Position numbers and translations under genes: made by a program. Source: Thalassia testudinum (taxonomy: Eukaryota; Streptophyta; Magnoliopsida; Alismatales; Hydrocharitaceae). From it: DNA of 64,000 bases. Below are positions 1-11,604 of the stretch, piece after piece. The notes beneath the pieces were generated by a model. It worked only from the letters and a program-made list of their open reading frames with translations. It was not told the DNA's origin and searched no databases. The stretch spans positions 46,314,001-46,378,000 of the forward strand of contig JAZHRO010000039.1 in assembly GCA_037157565.1 (NCBI GenBank). The letters are read 5' to 3'. Each line of letters starts with the position of its first letter. Position 1 is the stretch's first letter.

Positions 1-3000
1 ACTCGTTCCGCTATCGCTTCACTTCGTACACTCGTGGGAGTCGGATGCTAAGGGTAACGGGATTTCCCCAAAGAACCGGGTCGGTATAATGGGGTGTGCA
101 TTGTTCCCGGGGTTAGACATCAATAAAGCGCAGTTATGCTGCCCGGCTTTATGAACTTAGCTTTGGTGAATTACCCGAGGTTTCGAGTGATACCAGGTTT
201 CTTGGGGGTTTGAGCCGGGGGGGTTTGGAGCGGGCTTTGAGCAAAGGGTTCCGGGAATCAACAGCTAATCAGGTCAGGTAGGGAATCCACAGCAGGGGGA
301 ATGGGGAAGATTCGAAAGCAGGATGAAACCTATAGCTGAGTGAACACCCCGGGATGTTTATTAGCTAGCCGGGAATTTGTGAGATCTTATTGACTCATTG
401 GATCTGGTTTTCTTACTGATTTCCGCCAGTTAGTTATTAATACTAATGAAACCCGTTGATCAACCCGGGGGAACTCCAACTCCCAGGTAAGCACTGAGGG
501 CAATGTAAACTCAAACTCCCTCCCCATTTGCTGCTCTGAGTGATTCCCTTTGATTGAGAGTAACCCAATCCCCTGAACTTAGCTCAATGAACTCCTTACT
601 AATCCATCAACTGCTAAATTAGGGACACCCCTCCTCCCCTTTATTAACCACCCGGAAATCTACACAAATAAAGATGAATGTGATTTGTACCTCCGGGGAG
701 AAAGCCAGAGAGAGACAGACTCCCTCAATTACCCATAAGCAAGCGGTGCGTGAAAAGCGTTCGTTATTCACTCCGAGTCATAACTCCAGAGCAACAACGC
801 CCGGGGAGCGGAGCTACTCAAAACGAAAAGCAGAGAGCCAAACCCAGTTAGCTTTTTGGATTGCAACAATTCCCCAGTGAACGAATCCCTTCTTTTCTCA
901 AGAACTACCCCAGAGAGCAGGAATCCAATAAAGTGGCGTGGCGTGGCTTGGTTTTCCGACGAACTTCCCGCGCGCCCGGGGAATCCATGAATGATAGTCG
1001 TCTACATCATATATCTATGACTATGACTCGCTCGCTAGCAGGGCGACTTCAGAGGCCGGTTTGCCCGGGGGATTTCACTACAACATAAGACGACTCCCCA
1101 GATTCCGAGCCAGAGCCCGATGGAGCAGATTCTGAGGCAGAGTCAGAGTCCGAACTACCGATTACGAGTCTGAAGCAGCAGTTGCTTACTTCACTTTTAG
1201 GACCCGGCAGTTCAGAGGATGTTGTTGACTCCAGCTCTTCCCCTGCTATTTCATGAAAGGGAAGTAATCAATCAAAGAATGAAAACAGACCCGGCCAGGC
1301 AGGCATTACCAGAATCATTGTGTGACATCAGTGAATTGATCCAGTTGAGTCCCGTGGGAATAGAGTCTGAGCTATAATAGTACTGACTACCCCACTTCGT
1401 TTCTCGGAGTGGGAGAGGTCAAAGCGAGTCTACGGAGAACTGAAAGCCAAGTAATAGTGGGATCACCCAAGCGGAGATATCTATAGTTCAGCCGAGTCCT
1501 AGTCCGAGGAGGCAGCTGCAGCTAGGGTTTCGTTCGCAGGTTAGGATTCCGGGTAATATCCCGACTCAGACTAAGCAGCTGGGGGAAGCAATACGGAAAT
1601 GCAGTTGATGGTAAACCCTCACCCCTGACTGAAAGCTGTTTACATAGGGGGCCCTCTCCTCATTCCCACCCTCGCTAAAATACATCCATTAGTACTACCC
1701 GGAGTCAGGCCGTAGTGGAGCCGGAGCTGCTGCCTTCGTACTATCTTTTCTAAGCTTTTCTAAGACGGCTTTGAACCTCTTGCTTGCAGGTGACGAAGGA
1801 TTCCTGGTTCTCAATCTATCGCGAGGTACAGTCAGCCCGGTCCGCCTGTGTTAGCAGTTCCTTTTCTTGTAAGCAGAAGCGCGGAAGTGGTGGTCAAGTA
1901 CAAACGATCTTTTTTCATACTTCACTTCTCGGGATGGTACTCTACCTCTGGATCTAAACCAGAATCAGGGAAGACGATCCACCGATGCTGAACTTCCCAA
2001 CCACGGTGGGGTCTATTCCACCCTCGGGAGAAAGTCTAGTATAGTCAGGGCTCGCGCCTCTGGTGTCTGAGGTCATACGTTCAATCGAGAGAGGTACACG
2101 CTTTCGGCTTGGAAGGATAGCTCCGTTGGATTGTAAAGGAATCCAATCAAAAGCTACTGGCTAACAATCCACTGAGCAAGATAGCTGCAATCGAGCATAC
2201 ATTTCCACTCGACGAGTGAACGACCCTCCAATGGGAACTCCTAGTCTGAAGCTTGATCTATCTAGCTGAAATCGATATAGCATTTCACTAGGCAATCCAG
2301 TTGCCACTTCACTAGCAGCCACAAAGGGTAGTTCGAAGGAGATGAAACCCAATGGGCGCGCGCACGCTTTGAGTAGTAGGGACCAAGGCTATAAAGTAAA
2401 GAAAGTAGCGACGGAACTTCCGCATTCACTGATTTCGGTAATCTCCGGATCAATGCGATAAATAAGAAAGGCAAATTCTCGTACTTCCGAATAGGAGCTT
2501 TGAATGCTTACCCACCACTCTTCTTTTGAACTAGTCCGGTCCGGCAAAATCTCAATGGAAGGCAGGGCTTTTCTTTCTCGATGCTTTGAATAGCCTAGTT
2601 TCGTACCCAAGGGATGACTTGCTAAAGTTTAGTACCGAAGGTTCTTAGAACAAATCAATGTGAGGCCGGTATTCTCCGAACTACCATTGTAGCAACCCGG
2701 CAATCTTCGACAAAAGCATACCATTTCCCTACTTGAAATATAGCCTCTCTTATCGATTTCGTACCGTCACCGACTCCGCCATCAAAGAATCAAAGCTTTG
2801 ACCTCTCGCTGCTTCTCAGCATCTGCCAGTTGCCACTTCTTGGAGCTTGGTGATCTGACTCTTGGTGTGAATCTTTACTGGAACAGAGTGGAGATTCTTC
2901 TCTATTTGCTCGCCTTTCTCCACTACTACTACTCAAATCAAAAGAAAGTGGAGTTTAGTCTGGGCAGACTTCTCATAAGGTATGGATCTGGGACTGAATC

Positions 3001-4020
3001 GCATTCTTGCTCTCAACAGCGCTGTAGTAAGGAACTGCCCCAATGCATACCATATGTACCTCTTTCTTCTTCGAAGGACTGCATCCTGGCTCTCTCTGCT
3101 GCAGATCACTTTGGCTCCTCTCCTAGGTACTACCCTTGACGATTCTAAGTAGACTATTCAAAGCATTCATGTTTTGGCTGGCTATCACAGGGCCGTCGAG
3201 CCATCTCTGATCCGCCTTCTCCAAGGTGTCCGGATTTCTGGTGGTCTAGTCGCTGTGTGATTGATAGATGAGCACTCAGTCCAGCTCTGACTATCTTTCA
3301 TTTGAGATATGGAGCCCCTTTTTAGTCTTGGCTAGGAGCGAAGGAGACTAGGTGCGAGCCGGGCGGTAAAGTAGGTGCGAGAGATATCGAGCTAAAATCA
3401 AGTAGGTTCTGAACTACCCAATTGGAAGAGCAATGACACGATAGCCGTGATATGGCATATTGCCCCTGACACTCAGACCAGCAGAAAGGCACAAGTCCAG
3501 GCGAATACAGCGTGCGATTCGATAATCAAACAAACTGATCTTTGTCGAAGATGCCGAAGCCTAAGCTAGTTCATCCGCATCTGTTGTGGGGGCAGTAGGT
3601 CTTGGTCCTTGAGTAAGGGAGGGGTCAGCATGTGATTCGTTCGAGGCGCTAGCTGTACTAGTTTGAGTAGGAGTAGCAGTGGTGGTACTGACTTTCGTTC
3701 TTTTGTGGTCTATCTGATTTCAGTATCCCGTCTGCTTCTGCTTTTGTTGAAGTCAGGTGTATATAACGACAGCTATTGGACTGCTCTCCCTGGCTAGAGG
3801 GGATAACCTCACTCTGAACTCACAAGGCTAGCCTAGCGAAGTCACTTCTTGATTCACTGATTTGTTCGAGTTTGAGTTGAGTGCACACCCACGTAAATGG
3901 TCAAACCCTAGCGATTCCCGATCCTTCTGTTGTCACACGAATTGCTCCTTGTTGAATCAGAAGAAGCTCTGTGAACAAGAAAATGAATTGCTATAGAGGC
4001 GCGTATTTCCCTCCCTATTA
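1..4020. other. Gene-free segment, possibly organelle-derived
   Basis: No open frame here resembles a known protein, and the longest (2,798-3,139, 113 codons) looks like chance. The base texture differs from the AT-rich intergenic DNA to the right: moderate GC, many short C and G runs such as CCCGGGG, no microsatellites and no poly-A/T tracts. It resembles the intergenic 'filler' of plant mitochondrial genomes, so a nuclear insert of mitochondrial DNA is my best guess. I saw no mitochondrial gene fragment that would prove it. An old, unrecognised retroelement is the alternative. The texture changes near 4,020. Confidence 0.35.
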
Positions 4021-4034
4021 TTCCTCCACTACCA

Positions 4035-4314
4035 AGGCTTATTTGTTATGAAAGATACAATAACTTATCCTATATTTGACAAATTTTACCTTATCCCAGG
4101 AAAAAGTTTCAAAATCTGAAGTAAATTTATTCGAGGGAAGGTGAGATAAATTGATCCACCTTCTTATGAGACGTCTACCTCACCTATTTCCTCCAAATAC
4201 CTAAACTCATATTTCCCTCGAATATCAAAATCAACTTATCTTAAATTTATCCCTTAATTTCATCTCCTCTAAAATTTATGCCTCAAATTTTGTCCAATGA
4301 AATAAACAGAGCCT
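4035..4314. mobile_element. MITE-like element with terminal inverted repeats
   Basis: The left end (AGGCTTATTTGTTATGAAA) and the reverse complement of the right end (AGGCTCTGTTTATTTCATTG) match imperfectly. The interior is AT-rich with inverted motifs around TTATCC and GATAA, and has no coding capacity. The size, about 280 bp, fits a MITE. No clean target-site duplication is seen. A related, interrupted element occurs at 8,450-9,745. Confidence 0.5.
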
Positions 4315-4664
4315 AAAAGCCCGCAAGCCGGGACAGAACAAGGCACCGAAGGTTCAGCAATAAGGAGCAGCACAATGGGCATGTCACACTTCAACTACGA
4401 CAAGGAAATTGCAAGACAACCATTACGGTATATATTACTTCCATTTGAGTTCAAAAACAAGATCCAAAGACAAGCTGCACTATGGTAAATAAAATAAGAA
4501 GGGTTCAAGAAAATCAAAACATGGGTCGAAAAGTCGCAAAAAAAAAGATCAATATCAGCTGCCGTCACCGAGATGTTTTCCCGCTTATATCTGGGAAGGA
4601 TGTTGCCATTGTTTCACACGAAGTTTGATGTAAGAGCTTCGCAGGAAGCAGCAGTAAGGACAAG
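4315..4664 (-). other. Probable 3' UTR and downstream flank of the NRP gene
   Basis: This stretch lies between the NRP stop codon and the MITE. It has no open frame of note. The minus-strand transcript must end here or within the MITE. The polyadenylation site cannot be fixed by eye. Confidence 0.4.
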
Positions 4665-7600
4665 TCAGTTTTCCTCCTCTTCTTCATCCTCTTCCCCTTC
4701 ACCGTCTTCTTCATCCTCCTCATCTGAACCCCCTTCCTGCACGTAAGTCAAATGAAACTAGGGGTTAGAATTAACCTTCATGAAAGTTCCACTTGCATGA
4801 ATTATATTTAATCTTAGTGAATGCAATATTTGCCAATTGGTAAGGTTTATAACAAATTTTGAAAAAAGTTAATGTGATTGACATAAAAGATCTCCAATAA
4901 TAGATCCGTTTCCAAAATAGGCCTGCAAAGGTGCATATATTGGGTATCATTTTATAACAAGTGCAGCAAATTGTCACACACCACAATGGAATTGTTAGAA
5001 AAAGTGATCAGATAATATATGTTCATCCACAAACGAGAAGGTTGATAAATCAATTTTCTTTTTCTGAAAATGGATAATTCAATATTGGTTTCTTCCAAAA
5101 ACATTACATTGCTCAAATGCCTCTTTCAAGGAGTTGGATTTGCGTGCCCTACAAGACTTCATCTAAATCCAAGAAACATAATGTGCTCTTAGCTTCCACC
5201 ATTACATTCAGATACAATTTGGGTGTAAAGTAGAACTTGTTCCTTATTTGGTTTAGCCGGAAACAGATTCCACCTCTTTGGGGGAAATAATTTAACCTGT
5301 GCATTATCCATTGAAGTGACTTTATTCAAGAAATAGGAAATTACAAGTCCACGGAAGGACTTTTTACGGATTGCAGGAATTGTTGGATGCAAAAGAAGCC
5401 CGAGTGTTCTAAAAAAAAAGGACCCTTTTAGAAAATAACTTTATAGTTGGAGACATTATCTGTAAATTACTCGAACTTTTTGAAATGACAAGAAAAATTA
5501 AATTGATAAAAAGAAAGGTGAAAAATACGTCTCCATCTCCTCCATCCTCGCCATCCCCATCAGTATCTTCCTCATCGCCTTCCTGCAGAACAAATCAAAA
5601 TGTATGAACACTACCGTCCCTTGTAGAGAGACGTGCTAAAATTCAATCAAGACATAAAACAGTGGAAACAGCACAAAAGGAGTAGAAAATCCCTTACATT
5701 GTTGAAGTACTTCAGTGGATTGGGCCACAAATCATCCTTGATAATCTCTGCGATCTGAACTAAAGAAATTATTTAGGACTTACAAATAAAGCAAGAAAAC
5801 AGATATATACGTGCATAATGCTGAATGATAAGCAAGCACATTTAGATTTTACTTGCTTCTCCTATCATCAGCTATGCATTGATTGCTGGTAACATCTACT
5901 GTCATTTTTTTGCAGTGACAGAACAAGTGTCATGCACAAGACATACGATAAAAAAAAAAGACAAAAAGAAAAAAAAAATCGGGTTACCTCATCACAATTG
6001 TCTTCAGATAGACTCTCCTGCTGGTTAGAATTAAACCACTTAAAAAAGCTGCACCCAGAATAAAATGACAACTAAGCTCCAACAAATTCAAGACAAAACC
6101 TGAGCAGACAAATCCATACAGCAGCTTCCTTGAATAGAATCAGTTGAACTTCCATAACAGGAAAACATTTAAAATATATGCCCACGTAAAATGCTGAATA
6201 CTTGATTAATGACACTCAAAGGAACAGAGACACTTCAAAATATACCGAGTGGAACAAAAAACTAAGGATCCACATAACGAAAGTTCACTGCATTGAAAAT
6301 TAATCACTTCAGAAGGACTTCAATCCTCCAATTACAATAATGCGAAGTTGAAAACATAAACAAGACATCTGCATGCAACCAACTTTTGCAATACTAAATC
6401 TACCATGATACTTAAAATAAATATAACTGGATTTTGCATGCATTAGATGTTACTAACTACAATGTGCTCAGTTATGATTAAGTAATGGTCCTTCAGCCTA
6501 AGTTGGGTCTGTTGAAGGTAATGTGATGCACTGCCATGTCTCACAAGGGAATGCAGTTACATTGCAGTTGCTGTCAGATGACCCAATTGGCAATTCAATT
6601 ATCAAATCAAAATACATCACATATCACCAATATAAGCAATTTCCTCCACATCAAGTCCCAATCAAACAAGGCCTCGCCTGTGATTGTAAGGACAAAGAAA
6701 ACACACCTTTCATTGGAAGCAGGCCTTTTCTTTCCTTTGTTCTCAGGATGGTTGCCATTTGCAATGTCCTACAGAAAGGGATGGATCAGTTGCATACTTA
6801 TACTGGCAATGAATTCTCTGGCTAGGAAAAAAAATGGATGTCATCATACCTGACCCTCTTTCCACTTGATATTTGTGCACGTTATCTGTGTCGTTCCATC
6901 ATCGGAGAAGGTGAACGACTTTGTAAGCTTCGTGTCTTCGAAGAACGGGTTAGGGTTGAAGTTCTACATTGTTGGGGTCAAAAAAGAAAAACCCAGCAAC
7001 CATCAGAGATGGGGAAAACCAATCACACTTCGCTACGTCCAAATACAACAGGCGGTGAGACATGGAAACTCACAAAGGTCACGGAGAATCCCGACTTCAC
7101 GTCTTTCAAGTCCTCCACATCTATGGAGTGCAAGTACTTGAAAACCTATAGCACCGCACAATTACACACGTAAATTTCCATCAATCACTCTAACAAGGGT
7201 CATCTTCCATCATGCACGATCAAGCGTACACAGGATTTACATCACCGCAAAACTCGAAACACGCAGAGAGAGAGGGAGAGAGAAAGAGAGAGCACGGGAG
7301 AGGATGCCAACTTTACCTTGTGATCGTCCTCATTTAAGAGCTCCCCAAGCATTGGGTGGCACAGGAACTACACACAGATACGTGAACAGACAATTAAGGA
7401 GCACCGATCGCAACCCATTACTTGGGATCATCGATAGAGTTCCACAAGGAAGAAAGATGACGCTCACCGCAGTCAACCAGAAGTCGGGGATGGACTGGAT
7501 GACCTCGTTCCTCCTAACATACACGGGCCTCCTTATCTGGTTGAACTTCTGCTCCACCTCCAGCACCTTATCACTCTCCTCCTCATTGATCTACCAATGC

Positions 7601-7799
7601 CCAGAGCACGGACGCGTAAAACCCATCAGACACCGTCTAATTCAATAGGGATCAGAGGGAAAGGAGGGGCCTTTGTTACCTTCTCGAGCTCCTCCTGGAC
7701 CTCCTGGAGCTTCTCGACGGCGAGGACGAGCTGGGAGGAGGACTCGTCGAGCTCGGCGTCGGCGCCGGGCTTCGGTTTCTTCCCCTTCTCGGCTACCAT
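4665..7799 (-). CDS. NRP1: NAP1-related protein (SET/TAF-I beta-like histone chaperone)
   Basis: A nuclear histone H2A/H2B chaperone of the NAP/SET family. Plant NRPs act in nucleosome assembly, root growth and genome stability. I assembled ten exons, all with GT-AG introns: 7680-7799, 7468-7590, 7317-7367, 7074-7145, 6850-6963, 6707-6768, 5988-6048, 5698-5754, 5529-5582 and 4665-4736. They encode 261 residues, the usual length for plant NRPs. Residues 1-80 hold a basic start ([10 protein letters not shown]) and the long dimerisation helix. Family motifs follow: [18 protein letters not shown] (about 61-78), HPMLGELL (about 85-92), [13 protein letters not shown] (about 129-141), IKWKEGQ (about 154-160) and LWPNPLKYF (about 210-218). 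The last 43 residues are almost all Asp, Glu and Gly, the acidic tail expected for histone binding. The start is the only ATG giving the family N-terminus. Frame and splice sites are intact, so the gene looks functional. Whether it is NRP1 or NRP2 cannot be told. Confidence 0.95.
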
Positions 7800-7807
7800 T
7801 CTCGGAG

Positions 7808-7828
7808 AAACCCTAACCCTAACCCTAA
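7808..7828 (-). promoter_or_regulatory. Telo-box (three telomere-like units) in the NRP 5' UTR
   Basis: Three AACCCTA units (plus-strand reading) lie 9 bp upstream of the NRP start codon. Telo-boxes (AAACCCTAA) are common near the starts of plant housekeeping, ribosomal and chromatin genes, and are bound by telomere-repeat binding factors. This placement fits a gene expressed in dividing cells. Confidence 0.7.
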
Positions 7829-7847
7829 TTGGGGAGTTGCAGCGCAG

Positions 7848-7890
7848 GAGAGAGAGTGAGAGTGAGAGAGACAGAGAGAGAGAGAGAAAG
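7848..7890 (-). repeat. GA/CT microsatellite in the NRP 5' UTR
   Basis: A run of GAGAGA with a few interruptions. In the gene's sense it is CT-rich, the pyrimidine patch typical of plant 5' leaders. It lies between the TATA box and the start codon, so it is probably transcribed. Confidence 0.75.
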
Positions 7891-8053
7891 GAGGGGAAGG
7901 GGAGAGCGGCGCGCGGCGGAGGGCGAGAGAGAAGAGCAGAGGAGGCAGAGCTTGGGGCCTTTTTCCCTTTTTTGTCTCTCTCGCCGTCGTTCGGCGTGGA
8001 ACAGTGGGTGGGGGTGGTGGTGGTGGTGGTGGAGGGCGCTGCTTCTGCTTTGG

Positions 8054-8061
8054 ATTTTATA
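8054..8061 (-). promoter_or_regulatory. TATA box of the NRP gene
   Basis: TATAAAAT in minus-strand reading, about 255 bp upstream of the start codon. Transcription would begin near 8,025 and give a leader of roughly 225 bases holding the CT repeat and the telo-box. No other good TATA is seen between here and the start codon. Confidence 0.6.
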
Positions 8062-8450
8062 CCCACTTGTGCCCTCAGGGGGGGAGTTACCCACTGTGCC
8101 CTCAACAGGGATCGCCCGCGTGATCCTCTCACTTGCGGTGAGGTTACCGTGGGGTTTATTGCCCGTGGGCGAAAGGGATGGGGAGGGTCTGGGCAGCGCT
8201 GGTTGGGCTGCGGCCGCTGAGTGGGGTCCGCTTTGTGGGCAGCGGGGGAGTGGGGAGATTTTCAAACCCTAACTTTGGGAGGACAAGCGCGCCGTGGGAG
8301 CTGGGGGGTGATCTCGGCCGTTGGATACGGGGCCGCGGTCTTCAGAGGGGAAGCTGGTTCGAGAGAGTGTCCTCGCGGACTGTTGGTTGGTTGGTTGAAA
8401 CTTGAGATTAGGTTTTCTTTCCCTTTTTGCTTTTTTTTTTTTTTCTTTTT
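8062..8450. other. GC-rich upstream region of NRP, no gene
   Basis: The promoter-proximal flank of NRP. The short open frames here look like by-products of GC richness. It ends in a T-rich stretch at 8,420-8,450 where the MITE complex begins. Confidence 0.5.
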
Positions 8451-9745
8451 AGGCAGATTTTTGTTTTTTGGGATATGATGATGAACTTTATAATGGGAAA
8501 AAACATCAAGATAAGTTTATTTCATGGGAAAGGAGGTGGGATAAACTTATCTCCCTCTCTTGTGAAACATCTAAGGATGAAATTAGATTTGATTCGGTTC
8601 GGATATATTTTTATATTTATATTTATTTTTCACAAGTGAATTTAGATTAGAAAATTAAGTTAAATATGAATGTTTATTATTATATCCTAATAAAATTAGA
8701 AACGGATCGATTTTGAATATCGATCGAAAATTAATTGTATTTGAATCGGATATTGATCGAATATAATTATGAATCTAATATCGAATGGATTCGAATGTGA
8801 ATATGAATTCATTATTTATTAGGTAAACTTCATCCAAAAAAATATTTATCATAGAAATATAAGTGAAAATAAATTAAAAGAAAATTTATAGGAGGATCAA
8901 TATTTTATATATAAATGAAAATCAATATTGGTGTAAAAGGTGGAATGAAATTATATGACTTCGTTATCTAAAGATTAACAACTCTTGTAGAAGTGGTTGT
9001 TTCCAATAGGTATCAACCGTTGATGCGTATAGACTATTACCTTTTCTATAAATATAAGAAAAAAAAGATCATTAGTTAATTATATAAGAGTAATCAGATT
9101 AAAATACATCTTATGAAATAAAAAATGATAAAATAAAATAAAAATCAATAAAAATAAAATACATTCTATATAGTTATTTCTAAATTTTATACATGTATGA
9201 TTAATATTAAACTAAGATTTTAAAAAATCATATTAATTTTGATTTATGGTGGTTCAATTAATAATTTTTAGTGCTTCTATTACTGATAATGTTAACTTGA
9301 AATATCAAGAAAGAGAACATATTATGAAACTATAATATCCGTAGATTAAGTGGTAGGTTAACTCTCTTAAAGTGTATTTATAACTATAATGCATACATGT
9401 TGAAGTGATAGGTGATGTTTAATTCGAATCCAAATTTGACTACGTATATAATCAAATATTCCAATATGAATTTTTTCCATTAAATCTGAATCCAAATATG
9501 AAAATTTGGAAGTTTCGAAAGTTGGATTCTAATTTAAAAATTATCTAAATTTAAATTAACAAACTTAACTCTATTTCAGATCTATTTTCATCCCTAGAGA
9601 AAATATCTCTCCATATTCCTCTAAATATCTCTACATATCCCATAATTTAACCCATATGTCTTCTAAATACTAAAAGCAACTTATCCCCTACTTATCTCTC
9701 AATTTCATCGTTATAAATTTTTTCCCGCAAAACAAACACTATCTC
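8450..9745. mobile_element. MITE-like element interrupted by another MITE
   Basis: The left part (8,450-8,570) and right part (9,598-9,745) look like two halves of one element related to the MITE at 4,035-4,314. Both carry inverted GATAAGTT/AACTTATC motifs, and the end at 9,720-9,745 reads in reverse as a GTTTGTTTTG terminus like the left end. The middle kilobase is a separate element with its own inverted ends. Exact outer limits are uncertain by 10-15 bases. Confidence 0.4.
8571..9597. mobile_element. AT-rich MITE nested inside another MITE
   Basis: The ends CTAAGGATGAAATTAGAT and (reverse complement of the right end) CTAGGGATGAAAATAGAT match at 16 of 18 positions. The inside holds degenerate GGATTCGAAT-type motifs in both directions. 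This is a non-coding element of about 1.03 kb with no transposase. Flanking GAAACAT and GAAAATAT may be the worn target duplication of a hAT-type element, but this is weak. Confidence 0.55.
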
Positions 9746-9896
9746 AAAGGATAGGTAGGGCTATGGTCGTCTTCGTCTACAATGCTCTTCTTCCCAAACA
9801 TATATAATTGCAGAATTAACAATTCCAAAATTACACCTCGTTTCCTAAACAAGGAACAATGTCATGAAATCAACTTTTACACTGATATCAATTTTT

Positions 9897-9973
9897 GGCC
9901 CATCTTTATCCCCTCTTTTTTTTTCTTTTTCGGCCCATTGTCCTTTTTTTTTTTGAAACTTTCTTCGGCCCAT
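9897..9973. promoter_or_regulatory. Three GGCCCAT (site II-like) motifs
   Basis: GGCCCAT occurs at 9,897, 9,932 and 9,967, each 35 bp from the next, set among T-runs. GGCCCA/TGGGCC motifs are site II elements in plant promoters of growth-related genes, often bound by TCP factors. No gene follows closely on either strand, so this may be a short tandem repeat and not a working promoter. Confidence 0.35.
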
Positions 9974-10129
9974 TCTCAATTAGGCTGCTGCACGTAAGAT
10001 GGGTGAAGAGGTACGACGTGCCAGGAGAGATCGATGGAGAGAGATAGAGGTGTGTGTGATTCACGGGTGAGAGATGTGGGCGCACCTGAGGTAGTGTTGG
10101 TATAGTAGGATTGGAATACCTATATCTTA

Positions 10130-10560
10130 TTCAAGAGAGTTTTTCTTGAAATAGGATAATATTGGATCAAAGTTTATAATTTCAGTATTATCTAATTCAA
10201 GGGAGGGGTGGGATAATCTAATCTTACGCATAATCCCTCCTCTGCCTTGTCATTACTATTTTTCCACGTATGTTCTGATGGAGAATCAATATGTGGATTC
10301 TCATAATCTATGGCTGGAGTCTTCAAAATGCACATGTGGAGTTTTCAAATGTATATGTGAAGTCTTTAAATTCACCGGTAAATTTTGAGAATACATCGGT
10401 GGAGTCTCAATACCCAACTATGCCAAACATGAGATTATTCATTTTAATCTCAAGATTGCTAGCTACAAAAAACAAACACCAAAACCATGCAATCCCAGGG
10501 TTGAGGTACAATCCCGTGCCCTTGTCTTTCAATCCCCTCAATTCAATTCCCCTAAACAAA
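10130..10560. repeat. First copy of a duplicated MITE-like unit
   Basis: Shares its order of motifs with 10,605-10,975: GGATAAT near the left, then GTGGGATAATCTAATCT, a GGAGTCTTCAAAATG block, GAGAATAC, and ATGCCAAACA.GAGATTA. Similarity is clear but worn. No coding capacity. Confidence 0.5.
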
Positions 10561-10604
10561 TGACGGCTAAGGTACCATTTATTTAATGGTATTGTGACCG
10601 CAAT

Positions 10605-10975
10605 CCTCTGTTTGGGTGAGTTTATCCTGGGAAAGGATAATCTCAGGTTAAAGCTCACAATCAAGGGGGTGGGATAATCTAATCTCGTGCACAATCCCTC
10701 CCCCGTCTCACTGCTGTTGTTGTTGCACATATGTTCCGATAGAGAATCCACGGGTGGAGTCTTCAAAATGTATAGGTGGAGTCTTTGAATGCATGTGTAG
10801 GGTCTTCTAATCCATCGGTGGATTATGAGAATACACAGAATACATTGGTGGTAGAGTCTCAACACCCAATTATGCCAAACACGAGATTACACATTCTAAT
10901 CCTGAGATTGCGAGCCATAAAAAATAAATATCAAAATCATCAATCCCAAGATTGAGTTAGAATCCCATACAGGGG
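10605..10975. mobile_element. Second copy of the duplicated MITE-like unit, with weak inverted ends
   Basis: Parallel to 10,130-10,560 along its length. The ends CCTCTGTTTGGG and (reverse complement) CCCCTGTATGGG are near-matching inverted repeats, which suggests a MITE. The direct repetition of the pair points either to two insertions of one family side by side or to a local duplication. Confidence 0.45.
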
Positions 10976-11604
10976 ATTACTCGTTCAATATAATCATGCA
11001 CGTGGGAGTGTTGTGTGTTGGGAGGTGCTAAGGAATGTGGAAGCATTGGAGAGAAGATGTGTGTGGGAAAAGGAGCAAAAAATCCTTGTTGACGTTATTC
11101 TTTATTTTTACTTTATTACTTTCATTGGTATTATTTTTAAATTTCATCTTTGTAATCAATCTCTTCATCTCATGCTCTTTTATTTGAGATCAATATTGGA
11201 TATATTTTTCTTGTATTTTCTCTCTCTTACATTAAAAATTAAAGACATCATATTATTTAAAAGTGTAAAATAAAAATATGAAAAATGATCAAAAAAATAG
11301 AAAAACTAAGTGGAGAAATTGTGTAAAATTATGATGTGATTAAACAACATGATAGACATCCCGTCATGTGACATGGTAGAACTTTAGGATCACGGGAATG
11401 ACCATGCAAATCAGGATCAGTCATTCCATTCCCATTTAAGAGGTGTCGGAATGCTTGAGGAGTTCTAAGAGGATACATCAGGCGAATGGGGCCAACGGCA
11501 CCACGACACTGCAAAGCTTGACAAGTGGGGTGGTCGTCAGTCGGGTTGTTTGAATAGGGGTAACTAGGGCTGCTAGGAGGGTTGGGACGGCAAGCACCAC
11601 CACG
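10976..11604. other. Intergenic, nothing recognised
   Basis: AT-rich to 11,330, then a GC-richer stretch that may be the worn start of the Tat-like gypsy gag. No conserved motif could be assigned. Confidence 0.4.

Noticed and set aside
2798..3139. 113-codon open frame in the gene-free left segment
   Set aside because: No domain or family motif, low-complexity start, and no plant-gene context.
7808..7828. Interstitial telomere repeat
   Set aside because: Only three units, placed in a 5' leader: a telo-box fits better.
7626..8265. Several 140-200-codon frames over the NRP 5' end
   Set aside because: By-products of GC and GA/CT repeats; only the minus-strand exon at 7,680-7,799 joins to family exons.
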